Assembly (NCBI GenBank): GCA_020720765.1
Contig: DYOB01000008.1
Coordinates: 1-55,130 of the forward strand
Direction: 5' to 3'
From: Borreliella garinii
GTDB lineage: Bacteria; Spirochaetota; Spirochaetia; JABEVK01
Length of the DNA: 55,130 bases
Below are positions 26,891 to 35,389 of the stretch, piece after piece. Under the pieces are notes generated by a model that worked only from the letters and a program-made list of their open reading frames with translations, had not been told where the DNA came from and did not search any database. Position 1 is the stretch's first letter, and each line of letters begins with the position of its first letter. A program made the position numbers and the translations under genes.

Positions 26891-27436
26891 ATGCCGGACG
26901 AAGATTTAAACGATTCCAATAATACCGAAGGAGCCGCAACCGCAAAGGCCGGAGGTGGAATACCCGAGTTTGTTATCCTTATTCTCAAGACGGTGGGTAT
27001 TATCCTCGGTGCTATTCTTCTGGCTGTAGTGGTGAGTTATATCATGTTTAATATCCTCAACAGCGATAGACCTACCCAGAATTTCGCTGAAACTTCTCCC
27101 GCTTACGAAGCTAAACCTCCTGTTCTCCAGTGGTATGATCTCACACTTACTGGTGGAACCGACAGTATACGAGCCAAAACCCGCGATGATAAAAGCGTGA
27201 ATGTGAAGCTCAGTTTTGGTTATGATGTGAACAATGCCGCCCTGCAAACCGAGCTTATCAACCAGAACAGGCGGTGGTTTGACCTTATCAGGAGCCATAT
27301 CAGTGGCTCTTTAGTAGATGAAATTCGCAGTGAACAACAATTCAAGGAGGAAATACGGCGGAAGGTCAATCAAATTCTTTCCAACGGTCAAATCCGTGAG
27401 GTTTTACTGATAAATTTTGAAATTTTCGAGAGCTGA
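26891..27436 (+). CDS. fliL: FliL, flagellar basal-body/stator-associated protein
   Basis: A 181-residue bitopic protein with one helix (about 27-51, FVILILKTVGIILGAILLAV) and a periplasmic stomatin-like domain with VNVKLSFGYDVNN and IRREVNQ-type end (FKEEIRRKVNQILSNGQIRE, VLLINFEIFES). FliL forms a ring around active stators. GAGAGGGG precedes the ATG. Position between motB and fliM is normal. Confidence 0.9.
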   Translation: MPDEDLNDSNNTEGAATAKAGGGIPEFVILILKTVGIILGAILLAVVVSYIMFNILNSDRPTQNFAETSPAYEAKPPVLQWYDLTLTGGTDSIRAKTRDDKSVNVKLSFGYDVNNAALQTELINQNRRWFDLIRSHISGSLVDEIRSEQQFKEEIRRKVNQILSNGQIREVLLINFEIFES

Positions 27437-27457
27437 AAAGACGCCGATACTATAACT

Positions 27458-28507
27458 ATGACTGAAGTACTGTCGCAGGACGAAATTGACCAGCTTCTCA
27501 ACGCCATTTCGAGTGGCAGTCCCGACGCCGGGGAAGAAATAGCCCAAGCGACGGACCAGAAGAAAATCAAACTCTATGATTTTAAACGACCCGATAAATT
27601 TTCCAAGGAACAGATACGTACCGTTCAGAACATGCACGACTCATTCGCACGGCTTACAACCTCGAGCCTCTCGGCGCAGTTGAGGTGTCTTGTTGACGTG
27701 AAAGTTGCGTCGGTGGACCAGCTGACCTACGAGGAATTCACACGTTCGATTCCTACACCAACAGCCTTGGGTATCATTAATATGGACCCTCTCAAAGGTT
27801 CAGCCATCCTTGAAATCGACCCTGGGGTTACCTTTGCCATAGTCGACAGGTTGTTCGGAGGACCTGGTCAGAGTACAACGAAGATCAACCGTGAACTTAC
27901 CGATATCGAGTCGAGCGTTATGGAAGGGATCATCGTCCGTATTCTGGGAAATATGCGGGAGGCGTGGAGCCAGATCATCGACCTTAGGCCTCGTCTCAGC
28001 AACATTGATACGAACCCCCAGTTTATCCAGATTGTTCCGCCTAACGAGATGGTTATTCTCGTGACCCTTGAAATTAAAATCACTGATAAACAGAAGGATG
28101 TGGAAATTGAGGGGATGATGAACTTTTGTATCCCCTACCTTACCATTGAACCCATCATTGGAAAACTCAGTACCCAATTCTGGTACAGTTCGGTCCGTCG
28201 CGGCGGTACAACTGAAAACCTTGCGACCATCCGTGGTCAAATCAGTAGCATTCAAATTCCCCTTGTGGTGGAATTGGGTAAAACCGAACTCAATATGTAC
28301 GAGGTAATGATGCTCCGGCCCGGGGATACCATCCGTCTTCCGAACAGTCACATTAAAGGGCCTCTTTTACTGAATGTTGTCAACAGAAGAAAATACCATT
28401 GCAGGCCGGGTTTGATGGGCAACCGTGTAGCGGTTCAAATTACGAAGATTCTTGAGGAAGTGTCGGCGGACCTGGAAGAGCTGGCAGATGAAGGAGATGA
28501 ACTATGA
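27458..28507 (+). CDS. fliM: FliM, flagellar motor switch protein
   Basis: A 349-residue C-ring protein. Its N-terminal CheY-P-binding peptide LSQDEIDQLLNAI is present, followed by a CheC-like middle domain (YEEFTRSIPTPTALGIINM, VDRLFGGPG, LTDIESSVMEGIIVRIL) and a C-terminal SpoA domain (MLRPGDTIRLPN). It overlaps fliN/fliY by 4 nt. The ribosome-binding site is weak. Confidence 0.96.
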   Translation: MTEVLSQDEIDQLLNAISSGSPDAGEEIAQATDQKKIKLYDFKRPDKFSKEQIRTVQNMHDSFARLTTSSLSAQLRCLVDVKVASVDQLTYEEFTRSIPTPTALGIINMDPLKGSAILEIDPGVTFAIVDRLFGGPGQSTTKINRELTDIESSVMEGIIVRILGNMREAWSQIIDLRPRLSNIDTNPQFIQIVPPNEMVILVTLEIKITDKQKDVEIEGMMNFCIPYLTIEPIIGKLSTQFWYSSVRRGGTTENLATIRGQISSIQIPLVVELGKTELNMYEVMMLRPGDTIRLPNSHIKGPLLLNVVNRRKYHCRPGLMGNRVAVQITKILEEVSADLEELADEGDEL

Positions 28508-29616
28508 GCGACCTGTCTTTATCACAAGATGAAATTGACGCACTTTTAATGAGCGGCGGACCCACTATGGCGAAACCTCCCAAGTCGTTAAGCCAACACG
28601 AGGCTTCGCTTTTTAGGAATATCCTTAACGACGCCAGTTCTTCCCAGGGTGCTGCGGTCATGGGAATGATGGACGGCAAGGACGTGACATTTTCCCTAAC
28701 CTCGCTCGAACTCAATAACCGAGACGGATTTCTCGATCAACTCTCTAAAGACCAGGACGTAGTGGAATTGCGCGTGGATTTTTCAGGGGAAATCAGTGGG
28801 TCCCACGGAATCTATCTTTCGAGCAACGACGCTGGTGAGCTGATTACCCCTATTCTCGGCCAGCAGGAAATCGAGATGAACGGGGCGACCATCAACGCGC
28901 TCGAAGAAGTCGCTTCACAGATGTCTGCCGCGCTGGTAAACCAGCTGAGTGCCCAGTCGGGCAAAAGCATCAACCCATCGCCGGCCTCGGGTAATAAACA
29001 ACCCAAAGCCATGATTTCCACGCCCGATGACGACCTGGTGACAGCAGTCTGGAGCGTTTCGATTTCCGGTAAAACTATAAAACTTGTCGAATTTTTCTCC
29101 TACCCTTTTGTACAAAAACTTGTGGGGCCGGAAAAAAAATCAGCCTCGGCCCAGCCAGCCCAGGGCAATACGCAACCCGAACAGAATATGGGAAACCCGC
29201 AGCAAGGTTACAACCCCCAGATGATGGGAGGTTATCCACCTCAGATGATGGGGCAGATGCCTATGATGGGCGGTATGCCCCCTGGTCAAATGGCCTTTTA
29301 CCCCAACGTCCAGGGTGTCCAATTCCCGAACCTCGCAGGAGGAATAGGAATAAAAGACCAAGGAAATATCGGCCTCCTGATGGACGTTATGATGGAGGTG
29401 ACCGTCGAACTTGGCCGAGCCAGAAGGCAGATCAAAGAAATCCTCGGAATGGGCGAGGGGACCATTATCGCCCTCGATAAACTAGCCGGTGAAGCGGTTG
29501 ACATCCTGGTTAACCACAAACTTATAGCCAAAGGCGAAGTGGTGGTTATCGAAGAAAATTTCGGTGTCCGCGTGACGGAAATCGTGACGACCATCGATAA
29601 AAATGCGGATAATTAA
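28504..29616 (+). CDS. fliN: FliN/FliY-type motor switch phosphatase
   Basis: A 370-residue switch protein, much longer than enteric FliN (about 137). It starts with LSLSQDEIDALLMSG, a second CheY-P-binding motif, then a CheC-like domain (about 35-205, with MNGATINALEEVASQMSAAL) and a Met/Pro/Gln/Gly-rich linker (about 215-275). The C-terminal SpoA domain is FliN proper (VTVELGRARRQIKEILGMGE, LDKLAGEAVDILVNHKLIA, VVVIEENFGVRVTEI). The layout matches FliY of Bacillus and Treponema. CheY-P phosphatase activity is possible but not shown. Confidence 0.93.
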   Translation: MSDLSLSQDEIDALLMSGGPTMAKPPKSLSQHEASLFRNILNDASSSQGAAVMGMMDGKDVTFSLTSLELNNRDGFLDQLSKDQDVVELRVDFSGEISGSHGIYLSSNDAGELITPILGQQEIEMNGATINALEEVASQMSAALVNQLSAQSGKSINPSPASGNKQPKAMISTPDDDLVTAVWSVSISGKTIKLVEFFSYPFVQKLVGPEKKSASAQPAQGNTQPEQNMGNPQQGYNPQMMGGYPPQMMGQMPMMGGMPPGQMAFYPNVQGVQFPNLAGGIGIKDQGNIGLLMDVMMEVTVELGRARRQIKEILGMGEGTIIALDKLAGEAVDILVNHKLIAKGEVVVIEENFGVRVTEIVTTIDKNADN

Positions 29617-30222
29617 TTGCTAAAGTATCTTTTGCTTTGCTGTCTGTTTACGCTGGGGTTGAACCTCGGGGCCCAGGAAACACCTGCTCCGGCACCTGCT
29701 GACCCGTACGGTGCCGACCAGAAAACGATGCTCCTTGATAACACTGCAAATCCGGAAGGTCGGGATATCGTCCCCGTTCCCTCGGATATAGGAATCTGGG
29801 ATATTTTAAGGATGTTTCTTGTCCTGGGTCTCGTCGTAGCTATGATTTACGGTTTTGTTTTTATTATCAGGAAGTTCACTGTGAAACCTGCGGAGAAGTT
29901 TGACGGTGTTAAACTTCTAGCAACCTTTTCGCTCAGCAACACACGTGTTCTCTACTTTGTGGAAATAAGCACAAGAATTCTTGTTTTAAGCGGTGCTGAA
30001 AACGGTGTCAATTTCATAACAGAAATGGATGATAAGGAGTGGGCGGATTCCATGCGCCTACAGTCCTCAAAAGTATCGCCTAAACCCGAATACTTCTCAG
30101 CCTTGATAGAAAGATTTTTTCCTAAAAAGCCAATTACACCAAATAACTTAACAAATGTTGAGTATTCTTCGGATTTTCTTAAGAAACAACGCGATAGGGT
30201 CCAGAATATTAAAAAATTATAG
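29617..30222 (+). CDS. fliO: FliO (FliZ-like), flagellar export gate assembly protein
   Basis: A 201-residue protein with a signal peptide (LKYLLLCCLFTLGLNLGAQ), a short Pro-rich periplasmic stretch, a membrane helix at about 56-80 (ILRMFLVLGLVVAMIYGFVF) and a cytoplasmic domain with VKLLATFSLSNTRVLYFVEI. This is the FliO/FliZ layout; FliO helps assemble FliP. TTG start directly after the fliN stop. Lies just before fliP as usual. Confidence 0.85.
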   Translation: MLKYLLLCCLFTLGLNLGAQETPAPAPADPYGADQKTMLLDNTANPEGRDIVPVPSDIGIWDILRMFLVLGLVVAMIYGFVFIIRKFTVKPAEKFDGVKLLATFSLSNTRVLYFVEISTRILVLSGAENGVNFITEMDDKEWADSMRLQSSKVSPKPEYFSALIERFFPKKPITPNNLTNVEYSSDFLKKQRDRVQNIKKL

Positions 30223-30254
30223 ATGACATTTTCGCCATTTCTTTCTATGATAAA

Positions 30255-30283
30255 TTGACATAGTTATACTGTGTTCATAACCT
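30255..30283 (+). promoter_or_regulatory. Possible internal promoter before fliP
   Basis: The 70-bp gap between fliO and fliP is AT-rich and holds TTGACA (30255-30260), followed after 17 bp by TAACCT (30278-30283, poor -10). TATACT at 30265-30270 is an alternative -10 without a good -35. This is one of few gaps in the operon; the promoter is tentative. Confidence 0.3.
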
Positions 30284-30291
30284 GGGGGGGG
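30284..30291 (+). promoter_or_regulatory. G8 tract before fliP
   Basis: Eight consecutive G residues end one nucleotide before the fliP ATG (30293). It is the only purine-rich Shine-Dalgarno candidate, though the distance is short. Confidence 0.45.
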
Positions 30292-30292
30292 A

Positions 30293-31081
30293 ATGAATAC
30301 GAAAAGGTTTATCTTTTTTCTTTTTTTAATTGGGGTGGTTTATCCTCATACTCAGCTGGCATCGCAAACACCTTCGTTTCGGACGCAGGAAGGATTAAAT
30401 CTTCCTCTGGTCGACGTTCAAGTTCGTGCACCTAATTCGAACCAGGAAGTAGCTCTTTCCGTCCAGCTTCTCCTCTTTCTAACCATTATCGCGTTAGCTC
30501 CCAGCATTCTTGTCTTGATGACGAGTTTTCTAAGAATATCCATAGTTTTGGACTTTGTAAAACGTGCGCTTTCCCTCCAGCAAGTACCTCCCAACCAGGT
30601 TTTAATGGGCATCAGTTTATTTCTCACCCTCTTTGTGATGTGGCCCGTGTTCACGAAGATCTATAACGAGGCTTTTATCCCCTTTTCCGAGGGGGAGATC
30701 GCTATCCAGGAAATGTACGATAAGGCCGAAGGGCCGTTAAGGATTTTTATGTTCCGCCAGATGGAAGGTAATTCCCACCAGGAAATCCAACTCTTTATGC
30801 GGATGAGCAACCTTCCCCAGCCCCAAAACTTCAGCCAGGTTCCTACTTACGTGCTGATACCCGCCTTTGTACTCCACGAGATGACTATAGCATTTAAGAT
30901 GGGAATTCTCATCTTTCTTCCTTTTATTATCATCGATATGGTGGTTTCAAGCGCCCTTATGTCCATGGGTATGATCATGCTTCCCCCTGTTATGATCTCT
31001 TCCCCCTTTAAACTTATGCTCTTTGTCCTCGTGGATGGCTGGGGTTTACTCACCCAACAGCTCGTGAGGAGTTTTTTATGA
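30293..31081 (+). CDS. fliP: FliP, flagellar type III export gate protein
   Basis: A 262-residue membrane protein with a cleavable signal peptide (KRFIFFLFLIGVVYPHTQLA) and four membrane helices. Signatures are LAPSILVLMTSFLRISIVL, RALSLQQVPPNQVLMGISLF, LIPAFVLHEMTIAFKMGILI and PFIIIDMVVSSALMSMGMIM followed by the PPVMISSPFK motif. Forms the FliPQR export pore. Confidence 0.96.
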   Translation: MNTKRFIFFLFLIGVVYPHTQLASQTPSFRTQEGLNLPLVDVQVRAPNSNQEVALSVQLLLFLTIIALAPSILVLMTSFLRISIVLDFVKRALSLQQVPPNQVLMGISLFLTLFVMWPVFTKIYNEAFIPFSEGEIAIQEMYDKAEGPLRIFMFRQMEGNSHQEIQLFMRMSNLPQPQNFSQVPTYVLIPAFVLHEMTIAFKMGILIFLPFIIIDMVVSSALMSMGMIMLPPVMISSPFKLMLFVLVDGWGLLTQQLVRSFL

Positions 31082-31091
31082 GAATTAAGCT

Positions 31092-31361
31092 ATGAGCCTT
31101 GGTGAAATCATCCAGATTTTTAATGCCGCCGTCATTCAGGTTCTCTTACTCAGCGCTCCCGTTCTTATCGTCAGTGTGGTGATAGGTCTTATCATCAGTA
31201 TTTTCCAGGCCACCACTTCCATCCAGGATCAAACTATCTCGTTTGTCCCGAAAATTGCGGCCATTATGGCCACGCTGATTATTTTCGGTCCCTGGATCTT
31301 CGGTACGCTGAGTCAATACACTATCGTGCTTTTCCAACGGCTTCCAGAGATGGCGAGGTAG
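31092..31361 (+). CDS. fliQ: FliQ, flagellar type III export gate protein
   Basis: An 89-residue protein with two membrane helices and the family motif LIVSVVIGLIISIFQATTSI followed by QDQTISFVPKI. Normal length. Lies 10 nt after fliP and 1 nt before fliR. Confidence 0.95.
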   Translation: MSLGEIIQIFNAAVIQVLLLSAPVLIVSVVIGLIISIFQATTSIQDQTISFVPKIAAIMATLIIFGPWIFGTLSQYTIVLFQRLPEMAR

Positions 31362-31362
31362 T

Positions 31363-32163
31363 ATGGGAATCAACGCGCTTATCGTAGGTGCCGACCTTTT
31401 TTTTCTGCTCTTTGCCCGTATTTTTGCCCTGCTCAGCGTTGCACCCTTAACGAGTTCCCAGGCCTTGCCCACCGCCGCACGTGCGGGTCTAGCACTTCTG
31501 ACTGCGGTCACCATTTTTCCCTGGGCCCAGGCGCAGGGCGGATGGGTCATACCCGATAACGGTTGGGTCTACGCCGCTCTTATAGGAGGAGAAGTTCTCC
31601 TCGGTCTTTTCCAGGGATTTGTGATGCTCATGGTTTTTTCTGTTTTTCAAATGAGCGGTCAACTTTTTTCCACTCCTATGGGTTTTGGTGCGAGTGAAGT
31701 TTTCGACCCCATGTCTCAAATCGAGTTGCCTCTTATAGGTCAATTTTTTAACCTGGCTGCGACAATGGTTTTTCTCTCTGTGCAAGGTTTGCAAAAGTTA
31801 TTTTTCACGGGAGTTTTTCAGAGTTTTCAAGCACTGAAGGCTTCTGATTTTCTCACTAACCCGGGTGATGTCAGCAAGAGTCTTCTCACAGCCTTCGCCG
31901 ACCTTTTCCAGAGGTCGCTGATAATCAGTCTCCCCATTCTCGGTGTGCTTCTTTTGGTAAGCGTCACCATGGGGCTTCTCGGAAAAGCCGCACCGCAAAT
32001 GAATTTGATGATGGTAGGTTTCCCTATTTCCATCACCGTGGGATTTATTATCATCATACTTGTCCTGCCATTCCTCACACACGCTTTCGGTGTGGTTATC
32101 GACAGAAGTTTTGAGCTTATGCTGACAACGGCTGGTGCACAGCCGGGTACGGTGCCCAGATGA
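31363..32163 (+). CDS. fliR: FliR, flagellar type III export gate protein
   Basis: A 266-residue protein with about six membrane helices. Signatures are FLLFARIFALLSVAPLTSSQ, GEVLLGLFQGFVMLMVFSVF and GLLGKAAPQMNLMMVGFPIS. It closes the FliPQR pore. It overlaps flhB by 4 nt. Confidence 0.95.
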   Translation: MGINALIVGADLFFLLFARIFALLSVAPLTSSQALPTAARAGLALLTAVTIFPWAQAQGGWVIPDNGWVYAALIGGEVLLGLFQGFVMLMVFSVFQMSGQLFSTPMGFGASEVFDPMSQIELPLIGQFFNLAATMVFLSVQGLQKLFFTGVFQSFQALKASDFLTNPGDVSKSLLTAFADLFQRSLIISLPILGVLLLVSVTMGLLGKAAPQMNLMMVGFPISITVGFIIIILVLPFLTHAFGVVIDRSFELMLTTAGAQPGTVPR

Positions 32164-33290
32164 TAAGAACCTACTATTCTGAAGACGAATTTTGGATTCC
32201 CCTTCAATGGTTTGCTGCCGAAGACGAGGGACGAACTGAAGATCCGACGGAACAAAAGATCCGAAAGGCGCGGGAGGAGGGGAAGGTTGCGAAGACCCCC
32301 GACCTCACCTCGTCTGTCGTTCTCTTGCTCCCTATCGTTTTAATAGCATCAGCCTCCGGGTTCTTCTTTTCAACCATGCAGGAAATGGTCGGTTTCTACC
32401 TATCCAATGCCGTCACCCAGGCCCTGCGCGGGCCTTTATTTGAACCAGAAGTTTTTTTTAATTATTTCTTAAAACTCGCCCTCCCTGTCCTTATCGTGGC
32501 CTTGGTCGCGGCGGTTCTCGGTAATGTAATACAGGTGGGTTTTATGTTTACGACAAAAGCCATCATGCCTGACTTTACGAAAATTGTCCCGAAAATCGGT
32601 AAATTTATACAGAAGACTCTTTTCTCTGCAGAAGCTTTTTTTAACCTTGCGAAGAGCATTCTCAAAGTTATCGTTATTGCGGTGATAGCCTGGATCAATA
32701 TTACGGGCGAGTGGCCCAAGTTTGCCCACCTGGCTGATCTACCCTTGCCCAAAGGCATGGAGCTTGTCGGATGGACTTCTATGAACATTATCATTCAGAG
32801 TGCCTTCGCGCTTCTTTTGATGTCCATACCTGATTTTATGTTCCAACAGTGGAGACACAAAGAGAGCTTGATGATGAGTAAGGAAGAAATTAAGGAAGAA
32901 CGGAAGCAGAGCGAAGGCGATCCGCTTGTTAAGGGGCGGCTTCGTGAGAAGATGCGCCAGATTCTACGACAGAACCTTGAAAAAACCATTCCCCAGGCTA
33001 CCGTGATTATCACAAACCCGACCCACTTTGCCTGCGCTCTTGAATGGAATGAAATGATAATGGCTGCGCCGACACTGACGGCCAAGGGTGAAGACCTAAT
33101 GGCCCAGAAAATCAGGGAACTAGCTAACGAGAACGGTGTGCCTCTTGTTGAAAACCGTCCACTCGCCAGAAGCCTTTACTATTCAGTTAATATCGGGGAC
33201 CAGATACCCGAGGAATACTGGGAACTTGTGGTACGCATTCTGGCTGAAATTCAGAAAGTCAACTCTACCCAAGAGAGGTCGGTAGTATGA
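32160..33290 (+). CDS. flhB: FlhB, export substrate-specificity switch
   Basis: A 376-residue protein with four membrane helices and a cytoplasmic domain. The N-terminal DEGRTEDPTEQKIRKAREEG motif and the self-cleavage site NPTH (Asn286-Pro287) are intact. Cleavage there and contact with FliK switch export from rod/hook to filament proteins. An extra 20 residues (MIRTYYSEDEFWIPLQWFAA) precede the usual start. It overlaps fliR and flhA by 4 nt each. Confidence 0.96.
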   Translation: MIRTYYSEDEFWIPLQWFAAEDEGRTEDPTEQKIRKAREEGKVAKTPDLTSSVVLLLPIVLIASASGFFFSTMQEMVGFYLSNAVTQALRGPLFEPEVFFNYFLKLALPVLIVALVAAVLGNVIQVGFMFTTKAIMPDFTKIVPKIGKFIQKTLFSAEAFFNLAKSILKVIVIAVIAWINITGEWPKFAHLADLPLPKGMELVGWTSMNIIIQSAFALLLMSIPDFMFQQWRHKESLMMSKEEIKEERKQSEGDPLVKGRLREKMRQILRQNLEKTIPQATVIITNPTHFACALEWNEMIMAAPTLTAKGEDLMAQKIRELANENGVPLVENRPLARSLYYSVNIGDQIPEEYWELVVRILAEIQKVNSTQERSVV

Positions 33291-35389
33291 GCGATATAGT
33301 CACAAGCATTCGGACAAGTTTATTAAAGAGCCCGGGGGACTTCGGACTCGCCGGTGGTGTGCTTGTTGTGATTGCCATGCTGCTTATCCCGCTACCCACT
33401 TTCCTGCTCGATTTTCTGATGACCCTGAACCTACTTTTCGCAGTCTTAATTATTCTCGTTGTGATATTTTCCCGCAGGGCTATAGATTTCTCAAGTTTTC
33501 CTACGGTGCTTTTAGTTGTCACTATCTACGGCCTTGCCTTGAACATCAGTTCCACCCGTTTGATTCTCGCCCAGGGGAGTGAATTCGACGGCGCTTTGAT
33601 CCGGGCCTTCAGTAAGTTCGTGATTGGTAGCGGCGGGATCCAGGGCTTGGTCATCGGTCTTATCATTTTTATTATCATCATGGTTGTTCAGTTTGTGGTG
33701 ATCACAAAGGGTGCGACGCGTATCAGCGAGGTGGGTGCCAGGTTTATGCTGGACTCCATGCCGGGCGAACAGATGAATATCGACGGGGCCTACAGCTCGG
33801 GTTCCATCACCGAAGAAGAGTATAAAAGAAAGAAACTCGAGCTCGAAATGAAGAAAGATTTTTACGGGGCCATGGACGGAGCCTCGAAATTCGTTTCAGG
33901 AAACGTTAAGGCTGGTCTCTTTATCACTTTTGTAAACCTTATAGGGGGTTTTCTGGTAGGCATGCTGATCCACGGGGAAACCTTTAACATCGCCGTGGAC
34001 ACGTATCTGGGTTTGACCATCGGTGATGGACTTGTCAGTCAGTTTCCGGCACTCTTGATTTCCACAGCATCCGGTCTGATTGTCGCACGTACAACATCTG
34101 ATTCCAATATCGGGGAGGAAATCAAGCGGCAGTTTACAGCCACGGCGAATATCTACTGGATCAGTTCCGCTTTCCTCGGACTTATGGCCTTTCTGCCGGG
34201 ATTCCCCGGGTACATTATGCTTCCCATGGCAGCTGTACTCGCTTACCTCGCTTACCAACTTTCCAAAAAAGAACAGGTGAAAGACACCCAGAAGGCGCAG
34301 GCCGCCAGCAAGCCCCAAACCGCAGGACGCGAAGCGACAAAGGAAGCTGGAACTCCAGCCCCCCTGGATCCGCTAAGTCTTGAGCTTGGTTACGGACTTA
34401 TTCCACTGGTGGATAAGGACCAGGGTGCCGAACTCCTGGAAAGAATCACCAGGATACGCAGGGAAACCGCCCTTGATCTGGGTCTTGCTGTTCCGCCTAT
34501 CAGGATTATCGATAATATGCGGCTGGAACCATCGGATTATAGTTTCAAGATAAAAGGAAGCGAGGTGGGCCGCGGGGCCATAAAAATGGGCCACTACCTC
34601 GCCATAAACCCGGGGAGCGAACTCGATGGAATCCCTGGAGAAAAGACAAAGGACCCTGCTTTCGGACTGCCGGCTGTTTGGTTGACAGAAGAGAACCGCG
34701 ACAAGGCCGAGCGCAAAGGGGTGACAGTTGTGGATTCCCCGAGCATCATCGCCACTCACCTTACCGAGATTATCAAGCACCATGCTTCGGAGATTCTAGG
34801 ACGACAAGAAACCCAGGCTCTCATAGCAGCCATCAAAACAGATTACGGCGCCGTGGTTGAAGACGTTCAAAAGCACTTCGGCCTAGGGGAACTTCAAAAA
34901 ATCTTTCAAATTCTCCTTCGCGAACAAGTATCCATCCGCAACCTTGTAACAATTCTTGAAACCATCAGCGACTACGGCGGAGTGACCAAGGACGTCTTTT
35001 TCCTGGCTGAAAAGGTCAGACAGGGTCTTGCACGGCAGATCAGCCAGCAGTACGCCGACGATGAAAAAGTTATCAGGGCTATGACGATAGAACCAGGACT
35101 TGAACAAAAAATTATTCAAAGCCGTGATGACAGCGGAGGTGTTCTTATTGCCGCTTTGGAACCGCACCTTCAGAGAGCCTGGGTAAATGCTGTAGCAAAC
35201 GCCTTCCAATCTATCCAAGGTAAGGGATTTTATCCACTTATCCTTTGTAGCGAGGCGGCAAGAGCCCTGGTCAAGGCTACAACAGAACGAGAACTTCCAG
35301 AACTGACAGTGTTGAGCGTTCCTGAAATAGCCCAAGGGTATAGGGTTGAATCGTTAGGAGAAATCCGCGTGGAGGAAAAGAATGAGTGA
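33287..35389 (+). CDS. flhA: FlhA, flagellar export ring protein
   Basis: A 700-residue protein. It has eight N-terminal membrane helices (to about 330) with LPTFLLDFLMTLNLLFAVLI, the FHIPEP-type loop region EVGARFMLDSMPGEQMNIDG and GALIRAFSKFVIGSG, then a linker and a large cytoplasmic domain that docks chaperone-substrate complexes (LELGYGLIPLVDKDQGAELL, IKMGHYLAINPG, VVDSPSIIATHLTEIIKHHA, LSVPEIAQGYRVESLG). It overlaps flhF by 8 nt. Confidence 0.96.
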   Translation: MSDIVTSIRTSLLKSPGDFGLAGGVLVVIAMLLIPLPTFLLDFLMTLNLLFAVLIILVVIFSRRAIDFSSFPTVLLVVTIYGLALNISSTRLILAQGSEFDGALIRAFSKFVIGSGGIQGLVIGLIIFIIIMVVQFVVITKGATRISEVGARFMLDSMPGEQMNIDGAYSSGSITEEEYKRKKLELEMKKDFYGAMDGASKFVSGNVKAGLFITFVNLIGGFLVGMLIHGETFNIAVDTYLGLTIGDGLVSQFPALLISTASGLIVARTTSDSNIGEEIKRQFTATANIYWISSAFLGLMAFLPGFPGYIMLPMAAVLAYLAYQLSKKEQVKDTQKAQAASKPQTAGREATKEAGTPAPLDPLSLELGYGLIPLVDKDQGAELLERITRIRRETALDLGLAVPPIRIIDNMRLEPSDYSFKIKGSEVGRGAIKMGHYLAINPGSELDGIPGEKTKDPAFGLPAVWLTEENRDKAERKGVTVVDSPSIIATHLTEIIKHHASEILGRQETQALIAAIKTDYGAVVEDVQKHFGLGELQKIFQILLREQVSIRNLVTILETISDYGGVTKDVFFLAEKVRQGLARQISQQYADDEKVIRAMTIEPGLEQKIIQSRDDSGGVLIAALEPHLQRAWVNAVANAFQSIQGKGFYPLILCSEAARALVKATTERELPELTVLSVPEIAQGYRVESLGEIRVEEKNE

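Noticed and set aside
27411-27457. Sigma28-like GCCGATAC before fliM
   Set aside because: The -10-like motif is good, but the only TAAA is about 28 bp upstream, not 15.
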